Positions 1 to 12,800 of a DNA stretch of 64,000 bases are shown here, in pieces. The stretch spans positions 382,569-446,568 of the forward strand of contig NMRA01000209.1 of assembly GCA_002633005.1 (NCBI GenBank). The letters are read 5' to 3'. Source of the stretch: Phoronis australis. Taxonomy: Eukaryota; Phoronida; Phoronidae. Every line of letters begins with the position of its first letter. Position 1 is the stretch's first letter. A model generated the notes under the pieces. That model was not told the DNA's origin. It worked only from the letters and a program-made list of their open reading frames with translations, and did no database searches. Both the position numbers and the translations under genes were made by a program.

Positions 1-3000
1 AGTGGATCTTTACTAGAATTTTGGTGCCTGACCGTCGTGTATAGTACCGCCAAACACAAAAGTGACTTGCAAAAACCAATGTTGATAAGATTAAGCCTGT
101 CTCTGGACAATTTTAGTAAAAACACTAAGCATTGAAAGATATTGCCACATTGGGAAGATAGATGACCAGTGACGAGTACATTTCTAACAAAAAGTGCACC
201 GGCCTGCACGAAGCGTCTGTTTTATACTAATGTGAAGATTTCAGCATAGTAGAGTGTAGCTGTGGTGTCATCTCAATGAAGCCACAGTCAAATAAGAGGT
301 GGCCTTAGTAGATTGCGCAGGACAATTCCAAACTGCAGAAATACATGTACGCCTTCAATACCATCCATGGTTAGCCGTTGTAGGATTTGTCTAATTTCTA
401 TGTTTTCAAGTTGAAGTTGAAATTATTAAGCCCAGTATTACACCCATACTAACAGAATATTCCTACCTAGCTACACAAAATTAAACATCGTTCTGAAATA
501 GTACATTCAAGAATTTGTTTGAAAATTCTTCCTAAGTCTGCAAATCCGACTAACGCTTCAACTGAGTTACTCAAACACACCAGGGAAAGTTTTCCCAACA
601 ACAGGAACACGAAAATTTGGTTCATTTTGGTTCAGTACCACTTCTATCATTTCAGTGAGACAACAACGGTGCTTTAGCAGGGAACAAAGCGAAATTGGTT
701 GAAATCATTATTTCCGTTTAAGTAATATATAACAAATTGGTTAAACACAGGCGCACGCGCCGACGCACATGCATGTAGGATTGCGAGGTGGCGCCTTCTT
801 TTACAGTAAAAGAATATTATACTTGAGCAAAACTTGTTTTTGAAAAAAACAATTTTCGAGCACTGATAGATTTGCCACAATGCACGTATTGTGTGGCATA
901 CTATTCACAACATGCATTTTGTACCATAATCGACGGATGTTCGATAATGCATTCATGATTGCTAATTATATGGCTCTCACTCTCTTTTACCTGGTGGCAT
1001 CAGCACTCCGATCACCGAAAGGCAACGCAACGTCTAAATGTGGAGATCTTGTTTTAATTGTCCGTGTAAAACACTTCACTAAATAGTAGAGACTGGAGCT
1101 CTTGACTTGCATTGACAAGTCAGTTTCAATTAAATGTTTAATTGCCTTCCGTAAGTCTGTTAATTATGATAAAACCGCCTTGGCACTCCAAGATCTCATT
1201 TCTGTATAAAATAGATTAAGCGCACACATGTCAACTTTAAATGAAAATTGTTATCGACAATTTCCACTTTCCTCATTTTTCGCAATTGATGTAAAAATTG
1301 AGGATACATACAAGAATTCAGTGACCATGCAAATAAAAATCAGCTAATGCTGTGGTTGTGCTTGTGCCCACCTTGGGTACAAAGTTACTGAGGATATATG
1401 ATGGTGGTCAAATGCCTTCATAGTCCTCTGCTGACAAACAAAAGTCACAATCGCGGTGAATTTTTCCCTATCAACAAATACAGTACTTCATCTGTTTCAA
1501 TTATACAGAGTGGCATCAACGCTACAGTTTTAGTATCCACATAAATCACTGTAATGCTACTGACCCATCGTGCACTTACTATGTTCAGGTTGCTTTTTCT
1601 GGCTCTTACATGTGAAGTAGTTGCCGTGAATGCGACAGTCTTGGTGTTAAATCAAAGTACTCATTCGTCATAATCAGTAGGCCACAACTCATGTTTTGTA
1701 AAGCATTGTTTTTCTAAGCACATGCTTGACTTAACGCCCAGAGACCGATTTTAGTTTCTCAATTTAAGCGTCCTGCATATTAACGCCAATTGGTCTTGTC
1801 TGAAGACGAATACCGGGCCCCCTATCCTGATTTTTTAAATTGCGTTTTTGTGAAGGGAATTAGGGAAAACAAAAATTGATGTTAAAAAGCTAAGAAATAA
1901 ATCACGATAAGACGTTTCCTAAGTGATCGATTGTATCGGTTGTGTACTAGACTAGAGATAAGCATTTATGTTTCATTGACAAATCGCCACCAAGACTCAT
2001 GTAAGTATTCTGAATGTCCTACATGCCTGGCATCGAGATCAAACAAAACATATAGCCCAGCAACAACCCAAGCCGAAATGAACAACCTGGTAAAAAACAT
2101 TAACATAAATGGTCACCCTAAGAATGCATGGAATCAGCAACAACATCACAAAGGTCTGACAAACTGAAAGAAAGCACTACACAAGCTACATGTATGCGCC
2201 TCCCATACATACCTGGAATCTAGAAAAGCTAGGACGCAATCGCAAGGAATTCAAAATGAGAACCGAATATCTAATGACTTGGAATTGTCATTTCCATTGA
2301 GTGCCTGCCACGATCGTCTATTATGTAACGAGTCCATGCAGTTCATTTCCATAACGTTGCGTTTCTTATTCAACAAGTCGAAGCAGGTGAACATAATAGA
2401 GCCCACACCACTTTCCTTATCGGTCGGTGTTTATGACTACCAAATCGATATCGGTTTCTTTATATGTTCTACATAGTTGTGCAAAGAATAATTCTTAAAA
2501 ATGTATAGTTTTTAAAAAAACAGTTACTTAGATAGGGAGGGGTGTTCATTACAGTTGACGTCCCTGCTCAGATTATCTCCGTTCGTACATGGGAGTACAT
2601 TTTCAATGAATTTCTCTGACGCCTCCGGTTTAGCGTTGCCTGCTTGTCAGTTGATGTTGAAGTCAACGTGGATGAGAAATCAATGTAACGGTAACTCAGA
2701 CCCTATGGGTCAACTACTGGCCGAATTCAAACCAAAAACAGGTATGGGGAAAAAGAAGAACGTCATCTATCAAATCCCTTGCAGGCCCGTTGCCAGGGGT
2801 TTGAGGGTTCGATCAGATCCTTCTCGCGCGTAAAAGGTCCAGCCCCAGCCTATCCGTTAAAGGTAAGATCGATGGACAACAACAACAAAACTTTTGGAAC
2901 TACTGATACTACTCACTGCAATGATAACTAAGTTAGTAATAACTATGAATTCACTTCTGAGTCAAAGCGATTCAGGCCGTACGCGGCCAATATCACCCGA

Positions 3001-3240
3001 GTGGTGTTTGCGTAAATGACAGGATGGGACAGACGAGGCTTTGTGTTATTTATCGACAGAATGCGGGTGGTGGCCACGCCATAATGTGACAACGGAGTCT
3101 AGAAGTAAATATCTCAACCTAGCCAAGCTATACACCAGCGAGCTGTCTCCCAAAAATTATACTGCGGTGTGAACGCCTTGAAATCGACTAGAAACTTTGA
3201 TCAGCGTTCGCTTGTCAGTGTTAATGGTGCACAGACTCGC
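1..3240. other. Gene-free upstream region with one dispersed repeat
   Basis: No exon pattern or recognisable protein is visible. A patch at about 2770-2850 (CAGGCCCGTTGCCAGGGG, then GGGTTCGATC and GGTCCAGCCCC) looks like a dispersed repeat I associate with cnidarian genomes. The GGTTCGATC core resembles a tRNA B-box, but no tRNA fold was found. The rest is AT-rich unique-looking sequence. Confidence 0.3.
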
Positions 3241-4080
3241 AGACTTTTTTATGTATTTATTATCATTTACAAACAATTACAAAAACAAACTAACAAATAA
3301 GTACACCATTCATTCACGCATGCAAATCTCAGGAATACCATTCTCGTCATTAAAGACTGAACAAATATGTCTAAAACCCTTCAAATCTCTCCGTAAGTGA
3401 GTAATTGCTAAAGGCATGCAAGGAGAGTAGACATTAACACTTTTAAATTTACTTTGAAATAGAATTTTTTAAACCTTCTTAGAACAGAAACACCACCATT
3501 ATATTCTACAAAAATGGTTTTCACATTGAACCTATTTTTCATATTGTTTAAACTAACAAAATCACCATCAGAGGTATACATATCTCTAATGAATTTTAAG
3601 CCTTTTACAAACCAAGACTTATAAAAAACACCAGTCCTGTGCCTCCGATCGCCAAGATACTGTTAAACCACAAAGGTTATTATTTTCTTGTAGAAAGATA
3701 ACTTCCAAATACGTCGAGCCAGTAGGAATTACAAATTAGAGTTAACTTCGACTTAATAAAGTCATCTCCAAATGAAGCAAAATTCTTTAAGAACGGGTAG
3801 AGTGAGTACAGTAATTCACCCCTTATAGATGCAGGGCTTTCAAGTTATCTACGGGCCATAGCGAGTTTTAAAGCTTTGCTGAAAGTATGCATATTAACCA
3901 TTTGAATTCCTCCTTGATCAAGTCCTAAACAGGCCGTAGTTCGTTTAATTTTATCATTACGGGCCTGCCATAAAATCTAAAAAACATCGTATTCAATTTA
4001 CCCAAGACTTTTACTGGTGGATTTGGTAAACTTGACAACAAAAATTTAAGTTTAGAAATAGCTAATTACCGTTACTCTAC
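3241..4080 (-). mobile_element. Decayed L1/Tx1-like LINE 3' fragment (copy A)
   Basis: On the - strand broken frames read F-x-W-x-G-[KR]-x-x-x-I-K, then a GG(I)-x-M-V-N ... F ... ALKL ... R-R block. This is the region after the reverse transcriptase core in L1-like LINEs. The last ~200 bases match the end of the second LINE at 58207-58900 (TTATTATCATTTA, then ACAAATAAGTAC, CATTCATTCACGCATGC). Compared with that copy it has lost about 560 bases including the zinc-binding CCHC-like end. Many stops make it non-functional. Confidence 0.55.
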
Positions 4081-4206
4081 CAATCGGCGTTAAATTTCCT
4101 CGACTTCAACTTGATCTCAGTTATTCTTGCAGCGAAGTTTGCAGACTTTATACGAGCAACAAACTTCAATTGATGGAAAAGCCTTGCCAGGCTACGATGT
4201 GTACAT

Positions 4207-5070
4207 GTCACTATTCCGAATGTTAACTACTCCGACGTTCCACTGCTCCAAAGGTTCACTACTCCGCAGGTTGGTTACCTCCGAAAGTTCACTACTTCGA
4301 ATGTCCACAATTCTGAAACCACAACTCCGACAGTTTGTTACTCTGATTGTCTGCTAATGACTAGAAACTGACAAGAAGGGAAGTATTGTATTTGTGTCCA
4401 TTTAGTAACCAAGAAGGGAACAGTTCTTAAAATATAGATTACATTGTTTACAAATGAGCACAGTTCCAAACACCGCCACTCGTGATTCTCGAATTTAACT
4501 AACGGCTCGTTCTCGAGCAGGGAGACCATCTGGGACACATCTCAGGGCTGCAGGAACCAACGGCGGTTTTAACTTTAAGGAGACTGAACGGCCACCTCCG
4601 ACATCGTGAAGATTAGCAGGGACAGGGTAGTCTAATAACTACATGGTGTACATGTAGTTCCGGTGAGGGAGATTGAGGCGCAGTGTTCCTAAACTTTCAA
4701 TTCACGCTGTGAAGGGATGCAATCTTGACATGATTTTGATGCATCGTGGTTGATAATTCATCAATATTCCTACTCCATATTCTTTTAAACATGCAAGTAC
4801 GTAATCTTTTCATTGTATGCATAAGCAATGCGAGCAATTAAGCATGCGCATAATATCCAAAGTGTTTCAGTACCCGGGAATTGTTTTCGGTATAGTTCCA
4901 CCACTCGGTTCATTCAATAGCCGAAGTATCGTATATTTCACTTGTAAAAGTATGAAAATTACACCTGAGTCCTAAGTTTTAGATATTTTGGAGTAGTGAA
5001 CCTTCGAAGAGGTGAACCTTCGGAAAAGACAACTTTCGGAGTTGTGAACCTTCGGAGTAGTGGACTGTTC
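4207..5070. mobile_element. Foldback-like element with arms of a 15-16-bp tandem repeat
   Basis: At 4207-4345 a degenerate unit close to TTCACTACTCCGAAG repeats about eight times. At about 4978-5070 the reverse complement of the same unit (GGAGTAGTGAACCTTC) repeats about six times. The two arms face each other across about 630 bases holding no recognisable gene. The outer ends (GTCACTATTCC and GGAGTAGTGGAC) are nearly complementary. A clear target duplication was not found. Confidence 0.5.
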
Positions 5071-5079
5071 CCATTTCCA

Positions 5080-7640
5080 GCGATGTAAGCAACTTAGGTA
5101 ATACAACCAGATAACAAATCTTGTAAAAGTAATTCTCCGGCTAAATATTTCCGTCCGAGTATGTAATGAGGTGTAATCACTCAATTAATCACGCCTGATT
5201 TGAAAGTTTGGCTGGAGAAAACGCTAGAACGTTCTCTTTTGGACCACATGACATCCGAATTTAAGGCCCGTTCTTCGCGATCGAGCGACCGTCACGACAT
5301 CCTCATTGCTGACATTACGAATGTCCGCGACTGATCTCAGGAGCATATGCAGAGCTGAGAGTCACAGTCTTGTATAGAGATTTCTGCATCGACGGCCACA
5401 CCAAAAACTCTTCTGAGTCGACGTTTGCAAAATGCCAAAGGTCCACCGTTCTAGAAATTCGAACCTACCGCCGCAAAATGCTGGCTACGGGCCTGCATTG
5501 TGTCTAAGGAGAATCCTACATCTGTGAAACACCAATGCCTCTGGACGCACCGATTCCTGAACCCAAGAAACGTTGCAGAGAAGGCAAAAGCTTATCATGA
5601 ATAACTGAGCACATGTGGACAATAAAACAAAACATACAGTAGAGTAACATCCGGGTACTTGACAGCTAAGCAGGCTGAACCTAAACAAAGATCAGGGAAG
5701 CCATTTATGCGCATGACGCTATACGGTAATATCTTCCGTCAGCCCAGCAAGCACCCAACTGACACCTGATTACCACTCTCAAGGAGATATAAGCATAACC
5801 AATTTCCCTAAAAGCTAATGGGTGATACGGTGGTGTTTTTGGTTAGGGTGCTGGACTGGTGAGGTAGCAAGCCCAGCTCAGGCCAATAAAAGGAAAAGGT
5901 GTTCGGCACTGACAACTTTGAGTGTACCATACACTCTTCCTCGTGCTACTAAGAACGATGTAACACCTGAAGATGGCTAAAGAAATGCCCGACCAAAGCG
6001 TCATACCAATGTAAATAGGCTAGAGGTTGGTGCAAGTAGACCTGTAGACCTATAGAAATCATAATGTTACCTTATGTATTGTCGAAAGCTAATATCTTCA
6101 ATAAGTATGAGATTTTAAAGTGTTTGACTAGTTTCTACATTGTCTCAAACGAACAGAGCTGTCACCATTCCTTTCTCACATTGTTGGCGAGAAAAGTGAT
6201 TTTCTGAGAAAATCTTAAGCACGGAGTAGAATTATCTAGAGAATCTGTTCCTTGAAAAATGATTGATGACTAATGACAGAAATGTTATTTACTCCATGCT
6301 CCAAATTGCTGAAAACATGTTTAGCCGAGTAAACATGAGAGAATTACAGTGTATGTACATGTATGTAAATGATCTATTATTAATTATTTCAAAAAACAAA
6401 AACTGCTACTAAAGTTCAATAAACTAAAGAGTGTAATGATATCAAAAAGGAAATAAACCAGAAAGGTTATAGCAGTGACTATTTAAACCAGCAGGGTGTC
6501 AGAATAAATATTGATTAAGCAATTAGTAAGAATAGATCCATTTTAAGTTGCCTAAAATTTGTGCATATGTACTTTTATGGGGTCAGACTTGTTGACATGT
6601 ATTTTAACGTCAAAATCTATTTTTAGATGGTGTTTACAACTTTGGGTTCTGGGGTCAAAGTACTCTAGAGATTCTAGAATATTCTGAGAACAAATTGTAA
6701 CAGCCAATAATATGAGTGGATATGATCATGTGGTTTTTATTAGCCAATCACTAAATAAGTAGAATGTTATATTATGGGCTGAAATCAGCAAGATAATCAG
6801 ATGCGCTAAAGTAGTTGAATCATAAAGACTTGCTGCGGTGTACAGAAGCAGTTGTACGACAGAGCCATCTCGTGGAAGATTCTAGAAAGGATCTTGGCAA
6901 GGGCAAGGGTTAACGAACCGGAAGTTAACTAAGAGCTTGTCACTTGCATGGTGGGCCGGGTAGTAAGATACTACCTGAAGTGTTGCGTCATCGGCTAGAG
7001 ACTGTGACCAGCAAGAAGAATCGCGGGTAGAAGAAATTGCGTGCAAGTGTTGAATCACCAGAGACGGTGACCAGCAAGTACACTGTCGCTATACAGTGTG
7101 TGTAGTTCGAAGATTCACCAACAGGACAGACATCCAACAAGTGGAGAGTCCTAGCTTGGATAGCAGATAAGACATTTGATCGTTTGGTTGTTTGATTAAA
7201 GTAATCTTTAAAGAGGGCGCTAGCGTAGTTTCTCTTTGTGGTTGATTACTTAATTAACAATAAATTTCATTTGTCTAATTAGGGGTTATCATATAATAAA
7301 TTAATTACTGGATTTGATTATTCACTCTCCATCTACGCACAACTTCAAATCATAGCTACCTTTTAAACAAACCCACACAGACTATCGTCTGACACAGGCA
7401 AATAATTCCAATGGCTCCAAAGATTTCTGACCTATCAAGACAAAGACTCTATAATATAGTTCCTCAAAGTTGATGTGAAGAATTTACCAAGGCATTTAAC
7501 CGAAATTATCTATCTTCACATATTTATTAAATATTTGGTGCCATTTGATTCAGTTTTTCTTTCTGTTTTACCGTAAAAAGATGCTCTGGAAAACGCTTTT
7601 ACGATTGTTTTGTTGCTAAAGTAAGTGGACTCTGGGAAGA
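5080..7640. other. Gene-free stretch
   Basis: No exon or known repeat is identified. The part at 6640-7290 has CCAAT boxes, a GC-richer block with repeated AGAGAC(T/G)GTGACCAGCAAG, and a start TGTAACAG. It could be a solo LTR, but no matching second LTR or target duplication is visible. Confidence 0.2.
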
Positions 7641-8090
7641 AACAATGTTATTTTCATCACCCGTTGCACGGTTGTTAACATTCGAGAATGGAAAACATCA
7701 TAGCTGGATTGAAAAGCGGGACCTCGGGATAGAGAGCGAGTCATCTGGCTCTTTACGAAAAATGCGAGGACAAATTGTTAACCACAACAGCGTTTTTGTC
7801 GAGCAAGAGACGTACAGTGTAACACCCCAAACCACCCAAGGGCGGTCTTTTTTCGCGTTGAGATGGAAATTACGATAAACTAAAAAACCCACGAAACGTT
7901 TGTTTTTCTCTTTACAGCCCAGCAAGACTCTAGGGCTAAAAAGGTGCAGGTGGCCTGATGCCTTTTGCGGTACATCAGACGTGTTTAGGCCATAAGGCCG
8001 GGCTCATTACACTAGTCACCTGAGTATGACTCATGTGGACACAACACCGGATTCCTCATGGGTGAAATCTTCCAATCAACCTGTTTGTTT

Positions 8091-8393
8091 TCAGAAAGAC
8101 AGAAAGACTATTAAACCTCTTTGAACTAACAATGTTAGCCCGGCACTACAGTGTATGTGTCCGTCAAGTTGTAGATTACGGTGTCTGTTGAGGACAGGGC
8201 AAATCTCCACCAGATGTTGAAGAGTCTCGGCCTCTAAGCCACAGTTGGGACGCAATGAACATGCCATGTGGCCTGTGATGTTACGGTGCCGAGCTAGGTT
8301 GCAGTTTCCAGTAATAACCTGGATCAGCTGCCTTATAGCAAACCTATCTAAACATAACAGCTTCTGTGAACCTTTTGGTTCAATAGTACTCAA
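8091..8393 (-). pseudogene. Non-LTR retrotransposon C-terminal remnant
   Basis: A 100-codon open frame reads TGNCNLARHRNITGHM, then C-x-x-x-C-G, ET-x-x-H-L-x-x-x-C-P-x-L. This is the H-x-x-x-G ... C ... CG ... ET-x-H-[LIV]-x-x-x-C-P pattern found after the RT/RNase H domains of jockey/R1/I-type non-LTR retrotransposons. Here one Cys of the first pair is changed (SLRPNCG), the upstream reverse transcriptase is missing, and the frame ends in unrelated residues. It is therefore a truncated fossil. Family assignment rests on motif memory only. Confidence 0.5.
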
Positions 8394-8689
8394 GGGCTAT
8401 GTTTGGAGGTATATAAAAATAGAATATAATATGTCAATTTCGCCATGTGCCAAAAAGCAGAAAATTTTGAGGTTGTAATGGGATGGCGGAAAAAATCAGA
8501 AAGTGTGATAGTGCGTTAAGAGCGGGTCAATTAGCAAGTACAATGTACGCTGGCAGCAACACTAAGTGTAAACTTTTATTTCTTAAACATATTTCATCGG
8601 TATAGATAAATGCTTTAGAAATCGAATTCATAAAATTGTACAAGTGAATTGTTATAGAATCAATTGAAAACATCAATAATTGATGCATA

Positions 8690-8762
8690 CACGCACACGC
8701 ACACACACACACACATGCACACACGCACACATACATGTACAGTACACACACACACAGACACT
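8690..8762. repeat. CA-type microsatellite
   Basis: Imperfect (CA)n with CG, TA and TG interruptions, including an (AC) run of about nine units around 8699-8715 and CACACACACACAGAC at the end. It makes a Cys/Val-rich shadow frame on one strand and a Thr/His-rich one on the other; neither is a gene. Confidence 0.9.
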
Positions 8763-8939
8763 GATTTAGCTACGCAAATGCGAGTATTTTTGAAAAGTCA
8801 CGTAAGCATACCTCTAGTGTTCGTTGAGCCTGAATATTTCATGTTTAATCGCAGAACAAACACTTTGAACCCATGTAAAAGTGTTTTTGTTGAAAAACTC
8901 CTATCATATAGTTTGATAGGCAGCCGAAAATAGGAGCTG

Positions 8940-9560
8940 AAAAGTTATCAGAGGCCAGACTATTCCCGTATCCAGCCAAGACCAAAGGTCGATGCGTACG
9001 AAGAATGACCACTGTGATTGTCGGTTTGTTGACTGATTTTGAAGGGAAATCGCTGGTTGTCTGTAACCGCACCTAGAGAGTTTCTACTGATGATCAAAAA
9101 TAACATAAAGCAATAAGGAGTTAAGCTTGATTTCATACCTATACTGTATAATTAACATTCGGTTAGAACCCTGTCGCGGAGACAACCAGATATTCAAAGA
9201 TGCAAACTCTTGCGGCTAGTTTAGGGGTCACGAGTGGAAGTAAGCATTCCAGGACTGGAGTGTTATTGTAAGAGCCTATCTTGTAGCTTACTTGATGATC
9301 CGGCAAACACAAGAAAACCTCGCATTTTCAGGCTGAAAACTGCAGTCAAACACAAATCGATTATCGCGACCCCCTTTCAGTCCTGGCCTAGCCTGGGGGA
9401 ATTTTACAGGTATTTTGACGAACAATCAGGCTCTATCGCCTTACAGAGTCTAAGCACTTTAGAATATGTCTATTCAATTGCATTCATGTGTATAGTGTTT
9501 CTGCGCATCCCACTGATTCGATTAGTGAAAAGACTGACTTTCGATCACCTCTGTAAGTCA
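8940..9560. other. Upstream flank of the transporter
   Basis: A + strand 109-codon frame at 9234-9563 ends just before the transporter start, but it shows no domain and no splice link. It may be leader sequence. Nothing else is recognised here. Confidence 0.2.
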
Positions 9561-9567
9561 TAGTGAG

Positions 9568-9574
9568 TATATAT
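9568..9574 (+). promoter_or_regulatory. TATA-like string upstream of the transporter start
   Basis: TATATAT lies about 60 bases before the ATG. The spacing leaves room for only a very short leader, and an upstream non-coding exon is equally possible because a CAG precedes the ATG by about 24 bases. Weak evidence. Confidence 0.2.
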
Positions 9575-9630
9575 GGTTTGAGAATGCACGAAACGTCTAA
9601 CATGCAGGTAATACCAAGACTCGGCTCAAA

Positions 9631-9805
9631 ATGGTGATTTCACTCGTCGACCACAGCGTGGAAAGACTCGGCTACCGGGCAAGGGAAATATTGATTTGTA
9701 CTGTTGTGCTAGTCTTGGCTGTTATTCGTGGAGGGACGAATTACAGTTTTGGCACTCTCACTGTAGCCATTCGTGAGGAATTTAATCAATCGCTGGCTGA
9801 AGCTG
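9631..9805 (+). CDS. Transporter exon 1 (residues 1-58, first helix)
   Basis: The ATG is the first in frame after a TAA at 9598. The exon encodes a short basic N-terminus, a helix at about residues 19-40, and an IREEFNQSLAEA stretch that matches the loop before helix 2 in MCTs. The donor is AGCTG|GTAAGC, phase 1. The N-terminus is shorter than usual for the family and lacks the D-G-G-W-G-W box. Confidence 0.85.
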
Positions 9806-12800
9806 GTAAGCTATTTGTAATAAATTAGTTCTAGAGTTTTTACACTCACTGTCGTAGTTACCATGTTTTTTGTGAATTGTGCACATTTCGGTTATTACGT
9901 TAATTGTGTCATTCTCCATAGGTTACTGTATTAAGTTATATCTTCAGTTTCTAAGACATGCCCTGACAAATCTATTACTGCGTTATTCGTGTGCAAAATA
10001 TGCAAGTTGTGCGGGACCACATTGTGGCGGATATAGTATACCAAAAGAGGGGGAGCAACACTTTGTTTCGAGGAATCGCGCAAAGCACGATTGCACGAGC
10101 GCAACCAGAGGGCTCGAATTCCTGAGGGTGTTTACGTCTAAAAAAACAGGAAACCGATTGCGACAGCAGTGGCATGACATATTGTGACAATGTGTTTTAA
10201 TCACGAGGCAATTTTACGGTCCTTTTCATGACTCAATTGTCCAACCTTTAATCACCGTGAACGTTGACTTTTCTATAGGCAGGCTTGGATCTATTCGCAT
10301 AAGTTGTTGCCTTTTTTGGTATACATGTATCGCTGAGGGACCAGTGTTTTACGTGACATTTTGATCGAACAACTGGGATATCAGGCTTCAATACTAATAC
10401 GTGGGAAGTTGTCGTAAAGAGTGATTCTGACGTCTGATATATAAATTGTTTCAGGGTAAATGAAAAAGTCAGGATCAAATTCTATGTCCTTTTTATCATA
10501 GTTCTGTCAAACATAAGCATTTATAAATTTACGTTAAAAGCGATGAAAGACAGTTGTTGCAAAAAACATATGTGTCTTTCAGCACTAGTGAATAGTTCTT
10601 TAGTTCCACTTTTGTACTGCAAAACTCAATACACCTCGTGTACTTTCTTAGTCTTAACATCCGGACGTGTTTCTTATACTTTTATATGCAAGTGCGAACT
10701 CCAATCATACCAGCTAAGTCAAAATTTGGCCGCTTAAGAGACGGTTAAGATCACAGCTTCAGCCTAGCGCGTCTCAAAAGTCGCATTGCCGTAACGTCAT
10801 ATTTAATCCTTAAAAGCATATCATAGGTGTGAAAATAATTTTCTGAGATTGGCTCAACCTGCAGCTTCTATGTGTACCTGTACGTAAGCATTTCCATTGG
10901 ATAAAATACATATAGCAAGACTATTCTTTGTGTATTGAATTGGTTAAATCACCGGCCTTGATTCCTGTGTATGTCTGGTAGGAAACTATGAGAATTGTCG
11001 ATGTGCAATACAGTCACGAAAACACTACCGATTGTAATGTGTAAGAGACGCCAAAGTTGACAAATGCTGTTTACATAAATTCTAGAGAGTAGAAAATACT
11101 CCGTGCCCGCAGCGTAACTGTTCAGTGCTTCCTAAATTTACTCACTGCGGTGACAAATTAATTCCCCTTCAAAAGATGGGATTAGCGACCGGCGTTAAAG
11201 AGATTGGTTCACAGCTATTTAGTTGTAGTTAATGTGTATACACATATGTTGGCTGTTAATAAAGTTTGCTTGTACCACAATCCTTTTTATTTCATACCCC
11301 ATATTCTACTATTATTCGTTTAAAACACGCTCCCACTTCGCCACAAAATTTTGGGAACACAGAATTTTCAACTTCGGCTACAGCACACATCACGAATTTT
11401 TGTCCTACCGGTAGGAAATTGATCGACGACCGGCCGTCGACCGTCGGCAAATTAGCCGTCTGGTCGGCAAAAAATTAACCGACCGGCAGCCGCTCGCAGT
11501 GCCGACTCATAGGGCGACTCCCCAGCCGACCCTTCAGCCGACCACTTGGTCGGCTGCTATTCTTAGGCTAGAGTAGCAGTTGCGTAAAACGTTGTCAGGC
11601 TGATACCACTTAATATTATGCTTCCGCGATATCAGTTAGCGTTTGATTTTACCACGCCGTCATCAATTCAACATAAAATTTTAGGTTGGTGTAATGTCAC
11701 GCACTTCGTATTTGTAGGTTGATTCGACTTTACCTCCTTTAAATAGTTGAACAAAAGTTGATAAACCGATGTCAAGACCGGAATGTTTGTTTGGCCAAAG
11801 TTCACCCGCTAAGTCATAAAATGGTAATTGCCGACCAAGGACATGCTTAACCCGAATTGGTCATCTACGCTATGCGACCACATTGCCGACCCAAGTGCCG
11901 ACCGCAGAGGCGACTCAGCAGACGGCTCCTAACCGTTGTTGGTCGGCTGCTGGTCGGCTAGACGAGGGATCGTCGACCAATTTCCGACCGGTCGGACAGA
12001 AATTCGTGATGTGTACTGTATCTTCGGAAACACGTCACATCAGGAACCTGACCCGATCACTGCCCAGTCTGTCCATAGGTTTGTACTGGGACTGTCTGGC
12101 ACAAATGGAATCTTTCTGTTTGTTAGAATTTGGTTGTTATGAAACTTTTGCTGATTAATTCTCTGAAATGTGACATATATGCACATGGTCGTGTGTTGCC
12201 ATAAATAATTTACAGTAGTTAGTAATGCCCCGATCATTGCAGAGTCAGCCTGACTGAGTCCACAGTGTCCATTGTTGTATGCCATTACTTTTTTCAAATG
12301 AGGACAGAATTTTAGATTTAAACTGGAATAAATATTTGAAGAAGAATGCTTGACAGTTGTGTACTTGGAGACTGTGGCAATACGCCAAGGGCTGGGGTAT
12401 CTTTGCACAAGTTTCCCACTGATCCAACACTGCGTCACAAGTGAGAAGACTTTGCGAAGTCCAGGAGTGAAGCGTGGCCGTATTCGGTAGAATGTAGCGA
12501 ACATATTTTGCATGGACTGCTTGTACAACTACAGCCTGTGATCCGAGTATAGTTGCAAACCAAGATGAGTGGATTTTTTAGAGAGTGTTCGAAATGGTAC
12601 ATGCAGTCGCTTTCCGGAAGCTAGTGGGCCTTGAGCTAGTATTGACAACCTAGCATTGAAAACGACGGAATGCATCGACGGACACGGTTGGACAGGATTA
12701 GTGTTAGAAGTAGCCAGTAGATTGCTTTTTCTTTTGACTTACAGCTTTTGCAACATACCGGTGGATGTGCTGAATAGCTTGATACTCGTTGCCTGTTGTT

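Noticed and set aside
2775-2830. tRNA-like B-box GGTTCGATC
   Set aside because: No A-box or cloverleaf at the proper spacing; better explained as part of a dispersed repeat.
6699-7290. Possible solo LTR (TGTAACAG start, CCAAT boxes)
   Set aside because: No clear CA end, no flanking duplication, no second LTR, no gag or pol nearby.
8664-8933. His/Thr-rich frame over the CA repeat
   Set aside because: A translation of a microsatellite, not a gene.
9234-9563. 109-codon frame just upstream of the transporter as a separate gene
   Set aside because: No domain, ends in a splice-like GTAAGT context by chance, and no downstream partner exon could be linked.
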